Assembly: GCA_913061245.1 (NCBI GenBank)
Contig: CAJXTO010000103.1
Coordinates: forward strand, 1-5,633
Source of the DNA: an uncultured Oceanospirillales bacterium
GTDB taxonomy: Bacteria > Pseudomonadota > Gammaproteobacteria > Pseudomonadales > Litorivicinaceae
DNA length: 5,633 bases
Reading direction: 5' to 3'
Made by a program: the position numbers and the translations under genes
Part shown: one piece after another, positions 1-5,633 of the stretch
Position numbering within the stretch: position 1 is the stretch's first letter
How the letters are laid out: every line of letters begins with the position of its first letter
Notes under the pieces: generated by a model
Told to the model about the DNA's origin: nothing
Seen by the model: only the letters and a program-made list of their open reading frames with translations
Databases searched by the model: none

Positions 1-15
1 GCGACTGAGCAAAAG

Positions 16-822
16 ATGGAAGACCGTCAGGTCCCTGACCAAACCATCGGTGAGGTACATGTTGATAATGCGCGGATGACTGCGCGTGGTGTGGACGTGT
101 TCTACGGTGATAAGCATGCTATTCAAGATGTCACCTTGGATATCGGATCAAGCCAGGTGATTTCATTTATTGGACCATCTGGATGCGGTAAGTCGACATT
201 TTTACGTTGCTTAAACCGTATGAACGACACGATCGACATTTGTCGCGTTGACGGTGAAATTAAGATCGATCAAGACGATATCTACGATCCTCGTATTGAT
301 GTGGTATCACTTCGCGCGCGGGTCGGTATGGTATTCCAGAAACCAAACCCATTCCCAAAGTCGATTTATGACAACATTGCGTACGGTCCACGTATTCATG
401 GTCTGGCCCGCAATAAAGTTGAACTTGATGAAATCGTTGAGCGTTCGTTGGAGCGTGCCGGTCTTTGGAACGAAGTGAAAGACCGTTTGGATCAACCAGG
501 TACAGGCCTGTCAGGTGGTCAGCAGCAGCGTCTATGTATTGCTCGCGCCGTCGCAGTCAGCCCTGAAGTCATCTTGATGGATGAGCCATGTTCTGCACTT
601 GACCCAATCGCAACAGCGAAAGTAGAAGAATTGATTCATGAATTGCGTGAGCAATATACGATCGTTATTGTGACACACTCGATGCAGCAAGCAGCGCGGG
701 TTTCTGATCGCACAGCGTATTTCCACTTAGGAAAACTCGTTGAAGTAGGTGAAACCAAGCAGATCTTCACAAACCCTGTGCATGAGTTGACACAAGACTA
801 CATCACTGGCCGATTCGGTTAA
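16..822 (+). CDS. pstB: Phosphate ABC transporter ATP-binding protein PstB
   Basis: PstB is the cytoplasmic ATPase that drives the PstSCAB high-affinity phosphate importer; with PhoU it also forms part of the phosphate-signalling complex acting on PhoR. All ABC motifs are visible: Walker A GPSGCGKST (residues 53-61), Q-loop Gln108 in VFQKP, signature LSGGQQQR (165-172), Walker B VILMDE (185-190), D-loop SALD (193-196) and switch His221 in VTHSM. The stretch VFQKPNPFPKSIYDNIAYG and the C-terminal DYITGRFG are typical of PstB rather than other ABC ATPases. The 268 residues compare with about 257 in E. coli. The frame is open to the left edge (ATEQK before the Met), so the true start may be an ATG just outside the window; the ATG at 16 has only a weak ribosome-binding site. 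pstA, pstC and pstS are expected upstream but are not seen. phoU follows after 4 bases, suggesting one operon. Confidence 0.96.
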   Translation: MEDRQVPDQTIGEVHVDNARMTARGVDVFYGDKHAIQDVTLDIGSSQVISFIGPSGCGKSTFLRCLNRMNDTIDICRVDGEIKIDQDDIYDPRIDVVSLRARVGMVFQKPNPFPKSIYDNIAYGPRIHGLARNKVELDEIVERSLERAGLWNEVKDRLDQPGTGLSGGQQQRLCIARAVAVSPEVILMDEPCSALDPIATAKVEELIHELREQYTIVIVTHSMQQAARVSDRTAYFHLGKLVEVGETKQIFTNPVHELTQDYITGRFG

Positions 823-826
823 TTCT

Positions 827-1567
827 ATGTCTGATTTGAAGGTTGATTTTGCACGTCATATTTCGAGTGAGTTTAATGAAGAACTCGAGGAGTTATGTGC
901 TGACCTTCTAAAAATGGGCGGCCTCGCTGAACGTCAAGTTCGCTTGGCCGTTCAGTGTCAGGAACAGTTTGATTCCGCACTTGTTGATCAAATTAAAGAA
1001 GCTGAGAATGCTGTCAATGCGTGGGAAATCCGGATTGATGAGTTGGTGGCGACGCTAATCGCTCGACGTCAACCCGCAGCCACTGACTTGCGATTGGTGC
1101 TGGTTGTTTCCAAAGTTGTGCGCGACCTTGAGCGCGCAGGCGATGAAGCGAATAAAGTTGCTCAAATGGCACAACAAGCCCATGAGTCTGGCAAATCATC
1201 GGCGGTTGGACTTGTCGAAGTTCGCGCCATCGGTGATCAAGTTCTTCGGATGTTGGGTGATTCATTGACTGCCTTCGCCCGCATGGATGCAGATATGGCT
1301 CTTGATGTTGCACGTCACGATAAAGAAGTCGATCGTACGTATCAATCAGCTCTTCGCTCGTTGGCAACGCACATGATCGAAGATCCCCGTGAAATTGGAC
1401 CCGTTTTGAATGTGATGTGGATCCTTCGCGCGCTCGAGCGAGTTGGTGATCATGCGACAAATATCGCAGAGCACGTCATCTATCTGGTTAAGGGTACGGA
1501 TATCCGTCACCTATCAGTGAATAATGTTGCGGAAACATTGAAGAAGGCTGAAGACCTCGCGAGCTAA
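827..1567 (+). CDS. phoU: Phosphate signalling regulator PhoU
   Basis: PhoU is a cytoplasmic, all-helical protein that couples the Pst transporter to PhoR and keeps the Pho regulon off when phosphate is plentiful; it also influences polyphosphate levels in several bacteria. The 246-residue length fits the family (241 in E. coli). Two related three-helix halves are visible, each with the acidic metal-binding pattern ExxxD: RDLERAGDEANKVA (Glu102, Asp106) in the first half and RALERVGDHATNIAEHV (Glu204, Asp208, plus Glu215) in the second. The N-terminal HISSEFNEELEEL resembles other proteobacterial PhoU proteins. The ATG lies 4 bases after the pstB stop, with no clear Shine-Dalgarno of its own, so translation is probably coupled to pstB. 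The stop codon overlaps the end of the oppositely oriented phoR. No truncation or missing key residue is seen. Confidence 0.95.
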   Translation: MSDLKVDFARHISSEFNEELEELCADLLKMGGLAERQVRLAVQCQEQFDSALVDQIKEAENAVNAWEIRIDELVATLIARRQPAATDLRLVLVVSKVVRDLERAGDEANKVAQMAQQAHESGKSSAVGLVEVRAIGDQVLRMLGDSLTAFARMDADMALDVARHDKEVDRTYQSALRSLATHMIEDPREIGPVLNVMWILRALERVGDHATNIAEHVIYLVKGTDIRHLSVNNVAETLKKAEDLAS

Positions 1568-2862
1568 CTCTCGATTCGATCGGCTGGAAATACCATTCTA
1601 AATTCCGAACCTTGCGCAACCTTTGAAGTCACTTCAAGCGTACCGCCATGGCGATAGAGAATATGCTTGACGATGGCGAGCCCGAGCCCAGTCCCGCCTG
1701 TTTCTCGTGAGTGGCTATTATCAACCCGATAGAACCGTTCGGTGATGCGTGGTAAGTGCTCCGGCGGAATGCCGGGCCCGTTATCTCTGATCGTGAGAAC
1801 ACCATCATCGCCTCGCATTTTGAAGTCAATTTCAATATCAGCGCCATCATGAGAATAGCGAACAGCATTTCCGGTCAGATTGGTAAGTGCTGACGACAAT
1901 TCGTTCCAATCACCCAACACACTGATTCTGGGTATGACTCCGGTTGAAATTTGCGTGTCGACTTTATTAACCGCTTTCTTGACCTCTTGAGCATCCTGAA
2001 TGGCATTTTCAACCAAATCTTGAATTCGAATCTTCTGTGGATCGCTATCTGGCTCAGTGGTTTCAAGCTGAGATAACATCAAGAGATCTTTAATGAGAGA
2101 GTTCATCCGGTCTGCTTGCTTAAACGCCTGCTCGACCGCTCGTACCCCACCATCACTAACCAATTGATTATCGAGAATGGTCTCTAAATACCCGGTGATT
2201 ACCGTAAGAGGCGTTTTCAATTCATGTGAAACGTTGGCAATGAAATCTGAACGCATCCGCTCAAGTCGAGTAAAACGGGTGACATCTCGGACTACCATCA
2301 AATATCCGGTGTGCTCAATCGAGCACACGGTATATTCCAACATCGTCCCAGACGTGATCGGTGACGGTAGAGTGATCGGCAATTCAAATTGCTGAGCCTC
2401 CACATAGTCAAAGAGCTCAGGCGTTCTGACTAGGTTAAATACAGAGGCATCTTTATCAAATGCTTCTCGTAATCCGAGTAATTGTGTCGCTGGCTTATTC
2501 CACCAATTAATTCGCCACTCATTGGTCAGGTGAACCAAGCCCGCATCAAGACTTGCTAATGATTGATGGAGGTTTGCAAGCAACCGATGCGTTGCATCCC
2601 GTTCAGCCGATAGCTCTGCTTCACGCTTTTGAATGCGGCGTGTCATATCAAGCCACAGACCAGGTACCTGAGTCATCGGTTGCCCTGGTCGTTTCTCTAG
2701 CCATCGATACATTTGGTTGCGACGCCACACTGAAATACCAAGAGCGAGCGAAATAAATCCGAGCGCTGATTCCATCCAAAATCCGGTCAATTCTCCAGCC
2801 GTAATAATCCCTGCGAAAAGGAGTAACGATTGGATGATTGTTGTTCCGAAATAGCCGTACAT
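1564..2862 (-). CDS. phoR: Phosphate regulon sensor histidine kinase PhoR
   Basis: PhoR is the inner-membrane kinase/phosphatase that controls the response regulator PhoB according to phosphate supply. Two hydrophobic segments near residues 6-24 and 27-46 form a tight hairpin with almost no periplasmic loop. A charged linker follows, then a PAS-type domain at about 93-198. The HisKA region has phospho-acceptor His213 in NVSHELKTPLT. The ATPase domain has an N-box with Asn328 and Asn332, G1 DNGPG (360-364), RFYRVD (376-381) and G2 GGTGLGL (389-395). Length (432, against 431 in E. coli) and motifs such as LPRITERFYRVD match PhoR closely. An in-frame TAA lies three codons upstream of the ATG, so this is the only likely start; its ribosome-binding site is weak. 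Lacking a periplasmic sensor domain, it presumably senses phosphate through PstB and PhoU. It is inverted relative to its neighbours, and no phoB is adjacent. Confidence 0.94.
   Translation of the reverse strand: MYGYFGTTIIQSLLLFAGIITAGELTGFWMESALGFISLALGISVWRRNQMYRWLEKRPGQPMTQVPGLWLDMTRRIQKREAELSAERDATHRLLANLHQSLASLDAGLVHLTNEWRINWWNKPATQLLGLREAFDKDASVFNLVRTPELFDYVEAQQFELPITLPSPITSGTMLEYTVCSIEHTGYLMVVRDVTRFTRLERMRSDFIANVSHELKTPLTVITGYLETILDNQLVSDGGVRAVEQAFKQADRMNSLIKDLLMLSQLETTEPDSDPQKIRIQDLVENAIQDAQEVKKAVNKVDTQISTGVIPRISVLGDWNELSSALTNLTGNAVRYSHDGADIEIDFKMRGDDGVLTIRDNGPGIPPEHLPRITERFYRVDNSHSRETGGTGLGLAIVKHILYRHGGTLEVTSKVAQGSEFRMVFPADRIES
2301..2336. repeat. Imperfect 16-bp inverted repeat with 4-base loop inside phoR
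   Basis: The arms at 2301-2316 and 2321-2336 pair at 14 of 16 positions around the loop AATC. The inner eight pairs (GTGTGCTC against GAGCACAC) are perfect. The repeat lies in the PAS-like domain coding region, about PhoR residues 176-188, and adds no extra residues relative to E. coli PhoR by eye, so it does not look like an inserted element. No T-run follows on either strand, so it is not a typical intrinsic terminator. It could form an mRNA hairpin or a protein-binding palindrome; function is unknown. Confidence 0.6.
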
Positions 2863-2895
2863 AGTGCGCTTTTATGAGTGATTGGTCATTGTGTT

Positions 2896-2930
2896 CATAG
2901 GCCACATGGTTGAACATAGGGTCATAGGAT
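2896..2930 (+). repeat. Three CATAGG direct repeats, two in tandem
   Basis: CATAGG occurs at 2896-2901, 2915-2920 and 2923-2928. The last two sit in near-identical tandem octamers, CATAGGGT and CATAGGAT. The copies lie between divergent phoR and ppk, where a direct-repeat-binding regulator could act on both genes. The spacings (19 and 8) do not match the 11-bp spacing of known PhoB boxes, and a chance origin in a short region cannot be excluded. Confidence 0.4.
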
Positions 2931-2943
2931 ATTCGTCAAATTG

Positions 2944-2948
2944 AAGGA
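2944..2948 (+). promoter_or_regulatory. Shine-Dalgarno site deciding the TTG start of ppk
   Basis: AAGGA lies 6 bases before the TTG at 2955. An in-frame TAG at 2925-2927 closes the frame upstream, and no ATG or GTG lies between it and 2955. The site therefore supports TTG as the real ppk initiation codon. Confidence 0.75.
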
Positions 2949-2954
2949 TCAAAA

Positions 2955-5009
2955 TTGCCGTCCTACCCATTTATTGAAAAAGAATTAAGTTGGCTGTCAT
3001 TTAACCACCGAGTGCTTCAAGAGGCGATGGATAAAACCAATCCTCCCATCGAGCGCGCTCGGTTTCTTGGCATCTATTCAAGCAACCTCGATGAATATTA
3101 CAGGGTTCGCGTTGCAGATGTACGTCGGCGTATCCTTTTACACCAAGAGGTCGGTGGTGATCCGCAAGCGAGAGCACTTTTGACGGCGATCCAGCGGCGG
3201 ACGCTTGAGTTGAATGCCGAATTTGAAATCGCACATCTCGAGGTCATCCGGACTCTCGCCCGCCACAACATCTTTTTGGAAAATGACGAGCAACTCAGTG
3301 ACGGTCATCGGGAATGGTTGCGCCGATATTTCCACTCTAAGATCCGTAAATTTATTTGCCCTATCATCGTGAGCCCCCAAGTTGATCTTGGTGATGTGTT
3401 AGCAGATGACGCGACCTACTTAGTTGCTGAGCTGAGAAAGGGTGATGACTTTTCTTATGCCTTGATTGAGGTGCCGACAGACCATCACCCTCGTTTTATC
3501 GAGCTCCCTGCAGAGACAACCAGACGTAAGAAGCCTCTTGTCCTTCTTGATAACGCCATTCGGGTAGGCCTGCCTGAAATCTTCGAGGGGTATTTTGAGT
3601 TCGATGAAGTCCAAGCATGGTCGATGAAGATGACGCGTGACGCGGAATATGATTTGTCTGATGAAATCGATGAGAGCTTGATGGATCGCTTGTCATCGGG
3701 ACTCAAGCAACGGCTGACCGCAGAACCCACTCGACTTGTCCATGATCGAGATATGCCCGATCGGGTTGTCGAAATGCTTAAGCGTGAGCTTGGGATTACG
3801 CGTATTGATGCGATTATTGCCGGTGGTCGTTACCACAACATGAAAGACTTTCTTGGCTTTCCATCGATCGGTCGCGCGAGCCTGCAAAATTCTGATTTGC
3901 CACCCATTGCATCGAAAGCCCTCGACAACCAACGCAACTATTTTGACGTGATCCGTGGTAAAGATGTCTTATTACATTATCCGTATCATGATTTTTATCA
4001 CTTCACTGAATGGCTTCGTCAGGCTGCTCATGATCCGGCTGTCGAATCGATCCGTATCAGTTTGTACCGCGTGGCCAGCTCTTCTCTTGTGATTAAGTCT
4101 TTACTTGATGCTGCAGCTAACGGGAAAGAAGTTTCAGTAATCGTTGAACTGCAAGCGCGCTTTGATGAAGAGAATAATATTCGTTGGTCCAAGGTCCTGA
4201 CCGACGCTGGTGTCCGTGTAACCTTCGGTATTGCTAACCTGAAGGTTCACTCCAAACTCTGTCTAATCACCCGCAAAGAGGGCGATGGTCGCGTTCGGTA
4301 TGCCCACATCGGAACTGGAAACTTTAACGAGAAAACTGCTCGGATCTACACAGATTTTAGTCTCTTGACTGCACGCCCAGAGCTTACAGAAGAAGTGCGT
4401 GAAGTCTTTGCCTTTATTCAGGCGCCTTACCGCCAAGTGAAGTTCAAGCACCTTTGGGTTAGCCCGACGACCCAGCGAAAGGAAATTTACAAACGAATTG
4501 ATCGCGAAATCGAACTTGCAGAAACAGGTCGCCGCGGACGCATTTTGATCAAAGTCAACAACCTCGCAGACACAGATTTGGTCACCAAATTATATGAAGC
4601 AAGCCGGGCTGGTGTGCGCATTGATGCTTGTGTTCGTGGGATGTGCACCCTAGTCCCAGGTATCCCCGGGATGAGTGATCGAATCAATATTATCAGTATT
4701 GTCGATCGATTCCTTGAGCATCCCCGCGTCGCTATTTTTTATAACGATGGTGACCCAGATGTGTTTATCAGTTCAGCAGACTGGATGACTCGAAATTTAG
4801 ATAATCGTGTTGAAGTAGCGACTCCTATTTACGACCCAGACCATAAACGGACGATCATCGATTTAATGGAATTGCAGTTCAAGGATACGATTAAAGCTCG
4901 CATTATCGATGAGGATCAGACCAATCCATATATCCATCGAGGCAATCGTCGAAAACTACGAGCGCAGATCAGTACTTACAACTACATTAAGCAGCTAGAG
5001 AGTGAGTGA
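2955..5009 (+). CDS. ppk: Polyphosphate kinase PPK1
   Basis: PPK1 reversibly transfers the gamma-phosphate of ATP onto a growing inorganic polyphosphate chain and is typically membrane-associated. The 684 residues match the E. coli enzyme (688) end to end: N domain starting FIEKELSWLSFN, the SMKMTRDAEYDL segment (223-234), and the phospholipase-D-like C1 and C2 domains. The phosphorylated histidine is His432 in KVHSKL (E. coli His435). The other conserved histidines are His451 in YAHIGTGNFNEKTAR (E. coli His454) and His589 in RFLEHPRV (E. coli His592). Metal- or phosphate-binding arginines are recognisable as Arg372 in LYRVA and Arg402 in QARFDEE. Initiation is at TTG, supported by an AAGGA site six bases upstream and an in-frame stop at 2925. 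The gene is divergent from phoR, and its last 8 bases overlap ppx, indicating a ppk-ppx operon as in E. coli. No key residue is missing. Confidence 0.97.
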   Translation: MPSYPFIEKELSWLSFNHRVLQEAMDKTNPPIERARFLGIYSSNLDEYYRVRVADVRRRILLHQEVGGDPQARALLTAIQRRTLELNAEFEIAHLEVIRTLARHNIFLENDEQLSDGHREWLRRYFHSKIRKFICPIIVSPQVDLGDVLADDATYLVAELRKGDDFSYALIEVPTDHHPRFIELPAETTRRKKPLVLLDNAIRVGLPEIFEGYFEFDEVQAWSMKMTRDAEYDLSDEIDESLMDRLSSGLKQRLTAEPTRLVHDRDMPDRVVEMLKRELGITRIDAIIAGGRYHNMKDFLGFPSIGRASLQNSDLPPIASKALDNQRNYFDVIRGKDVLLHYPYHDFYHFTEWLRQAAHDPAVESIRISLYRVASSSLVIKSLLDAAANGKEVSVIVELQARFDEENNIRWSKVLTDAGVRVTFGIANLKVHSKLCLITRKEGDGRVRYAHIGTGNFNEKTARIYTDFSLLTARPELTEEVREVFAFIQAPYRQVKFKHLWVSPTTQRKEIYKRIDREIELAETGRRGRILIKVNNLADTDLVTKLYEASRAGVRIDACVRGMCTLVPGIPGMSDRINIISIVDRFLEHPRVAIFYNDGDPDVFISSADWMTRNLDNRVEVATPIYDPDHKRTIIDLMELQFKDTIKARIIDEDQTNPYIHRGNRRKLRAQISTYNYIKQLESE

Positions 5010-5633
5010 GCAGCAACCTGGCGAGGTTGAACGCTTAGTTGCAGCAGTGGATCTTGGGTCCAACAGTTTTCATGTGACTGTCGCGAAATTAACCGCATCT
5101 GGATTGCAAATCGTGATGCGTGATCGTGAAAGGGTCCGTTTGGCTGCTGGACTCAATGCAAACGATGAGCTGAACGAAGAGGCGATTCAACGCGGACTCG
5201 ATGCGTTGAGGCGCTTTAATGCGCGTTTGTCTACTATCGATGCAAACGATATTCGCGTGGTTGGTACGCACACACTACGTGAAGCAACCAATGCAAACGT
5301 ATTTATTGATCGAGCTGCCGAGATTTTCCGCGCTCCGATAGAAGTCATTTCAGGTCCAGAAGAGGCGCGACTTATCTTCCATGCAGTCGCGCACACCCAA
5401 CCAGTTGATGGCCCTTTTATGGTGTTTGATATTGGTGGGGGGTCGACTGAATTTGCGATTGGCCAGAACTACGATCCATTGTTTCTTTCGTCACGGACAC
5501 TCGGTTGTGTGACCTATACCAATCAGTACATGGCGACAGTTAACAAAGGGTCATTTGCTGAAGTTGAGCTTGCAACTCAGCGTGCCATCGAACCCATTGT
5601 GAGCCGTATCAAGGCGATTCCATTTGATACGTG
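5002..5633 (+). CDS. ppx: Exopolyphosphatase PPX, Ppx/GppA family (3' end beyond window)
   Basis: PPX removes terminal phosphates from inorganic polyphosphate; the GppA branch of the family hydrolyses pppGpp. The first 210 codons are present and the right edge cuts the gene; E. coli PPX is about 513 residues. Visible are the actin-fold phosphate-1 loop VDLGSNSFHV (residues 16-25), VGTHTLREATNA (87-98), ISGPEEARLIF with catalytic-type Glu121 (116-126), and the phosphate-2 loop FDIGGGSTEF (142-151). Glu121 falls at the same residue number as in E. coli PPX, which supports the GTG start at 5002. An in-frame TAG at 4996-4998 excludes anything earlier, and the next GTG (5047) would destroy the first motif. 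The start overlaps the ppk end by 8 bases with no well-spaced Shine-Dalgarno, so translation is probably coupled to ppk. PPX is favoured over GppA because of HTQP, the VGTHTLR wording and the ppk neighbour. Confidence 0.92.
   Translation, partial: MSEQQPGEVERLVAAVDLGSNSFHVTVAKLTASGLQIVMRDRERVRLAAGLNANDELNEEAIQRGLDALRRFNARLSTIDANDIRVVGTHTLREATNANVFIDRAAEIFRAPIEVISGPEEARLIFHAVAHTQPVDGPFMVFDIGGGSTEFAIGQNYDPLFLSSRTLGCVTYTNQYMATVNKGSFAEVELATQRAIEPIVSRIKAIPFDT

Larger units (their letters stand above)
2863..2954. promoter_or_regulatory. Divergent phoR/ppk intergenic regulatory region
   Basis: These 92 bases separate two genes transcribed away from each other, so promoters for both phoR and ppk-ppx are expected here or overlapping the gene starts. 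The region is visibly richer in A+T than the coding DNA around it. A weak sigma70-like pair for phoR can be read on the minus strand: TTGACG at 2939-2934 and TATGTT at 2918-2913, with a short 15-bp spacer. No convincing -35/-10 pair was found for ppk. GTCA cores occur on the plus strand at 2885, 2921 and 2935, but not at the 11-bp period of a PhoB box. A regulatory role is inferred from position; exact sites are uncertain. Confidence 0.5.

Noticed and set aside
1014..1460. 148-codon open frame on the minus strand opposite phoU
   Set aside because: It is fully antisense to a convincing phoU, has a composition rich in His, Arg and Ser typical of a shadow frame, and contains no recognisable motif.
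1556..1570. CTCGCGAG and GAG-CTAA-CTC palindromes at the phoU/phoR junction as a bidirectional terminator
   Set aside because: The stems are very short and no T-run follows on either strand, so this does not look like an intrinsic terminator.
2177..2395. 72-codon plus-strand frame inside phoR sharing VCSIEHT with PhoR
   Set aside because: The shared peptide is explained by the inverted repeat at 2301-2336; the rest shows no protein-like motif.
2648..2917. 89-codon minus-strand frame overlapping the phoR start and extending into the intergenic region
   Set aside because: It is a different frame from phoR, shows no family motif, and the phoR N-terminus with its two membrane helices occupies the same DNA.
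2884..2940. Canonical PhoB box in the phoR/ppk region
   Set aside because: GTCA-type cores are present, but none form a pair of CTGTCAT-like heptamers at the 11-bp period, so a Pho box cannot be claimed.
3756..3765. Perfect palindrome CCCGATCGGG in ppk
   Set aside because: It is short, lies within conserved coding sequence (Met-Pro-Asp-Arg), and is expected by chance in a window rich in GATC.

Overview
The window is a compact inorganic-phosphate and polyphosphate module, packed almost edge to edge with genes. By eye the base composition is close to half G+C. The PPK and PPX proteins read as close relatives of the Escherichia coli enzymes, and PhoR has the short two-helix proteobacterial architecture. 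I infer a gammaproteobacterium, or at least a proteobacterium, and probably not an enteric one. The species cannot be named from the sequence alone.

Layout: positions 16-822 (+) hold pstB, the ATPase of the high-affinity phosphate ABC importer, with its frame open to the left edge. Four bases later comes phoU at 827-1567 (+), the negative regulator linking the transporter to PhoR. On the opposite strand, phoR (1564-2862, -) encodes the phosphate-regulon sensor kinase; its 3' end overlaps the 3' end of phoU by 4 bp. A 92-bp intergenic region (2863-2954) separates phoR from the divergent ppk (2955-5009, +), polyphosphate kinase with a TTG start. An exopolyphosphatase gene, ppx (5002 to beyond the right edge, +), starts at GTG inside the last codons of ppk and is truncated by the window.

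How the genes fit together: PstB powers phosphate uptake. PhoU reports transporter status to PhoR, which phosphorylates the response regulator PhoB. PPK stores phosphate as polyphosphate and PPX releases it. The odd point is the arrangement. phoR is inverted relative to every neighbour, no phoB lies beside it, and the pst-phoU transcript runs head-on into the 3' end of phoR with no visible terminator. The only intergenic DNA of any length is the phoR/ppk divergent region, which carries three CATAGG hexamers. A strong imperfect inverted repeat lies inside phoR. I see no mobile element, tRNA, CRISPR array or novel multi-gene system; the interest lies in gene arrangement and small cis-elements.
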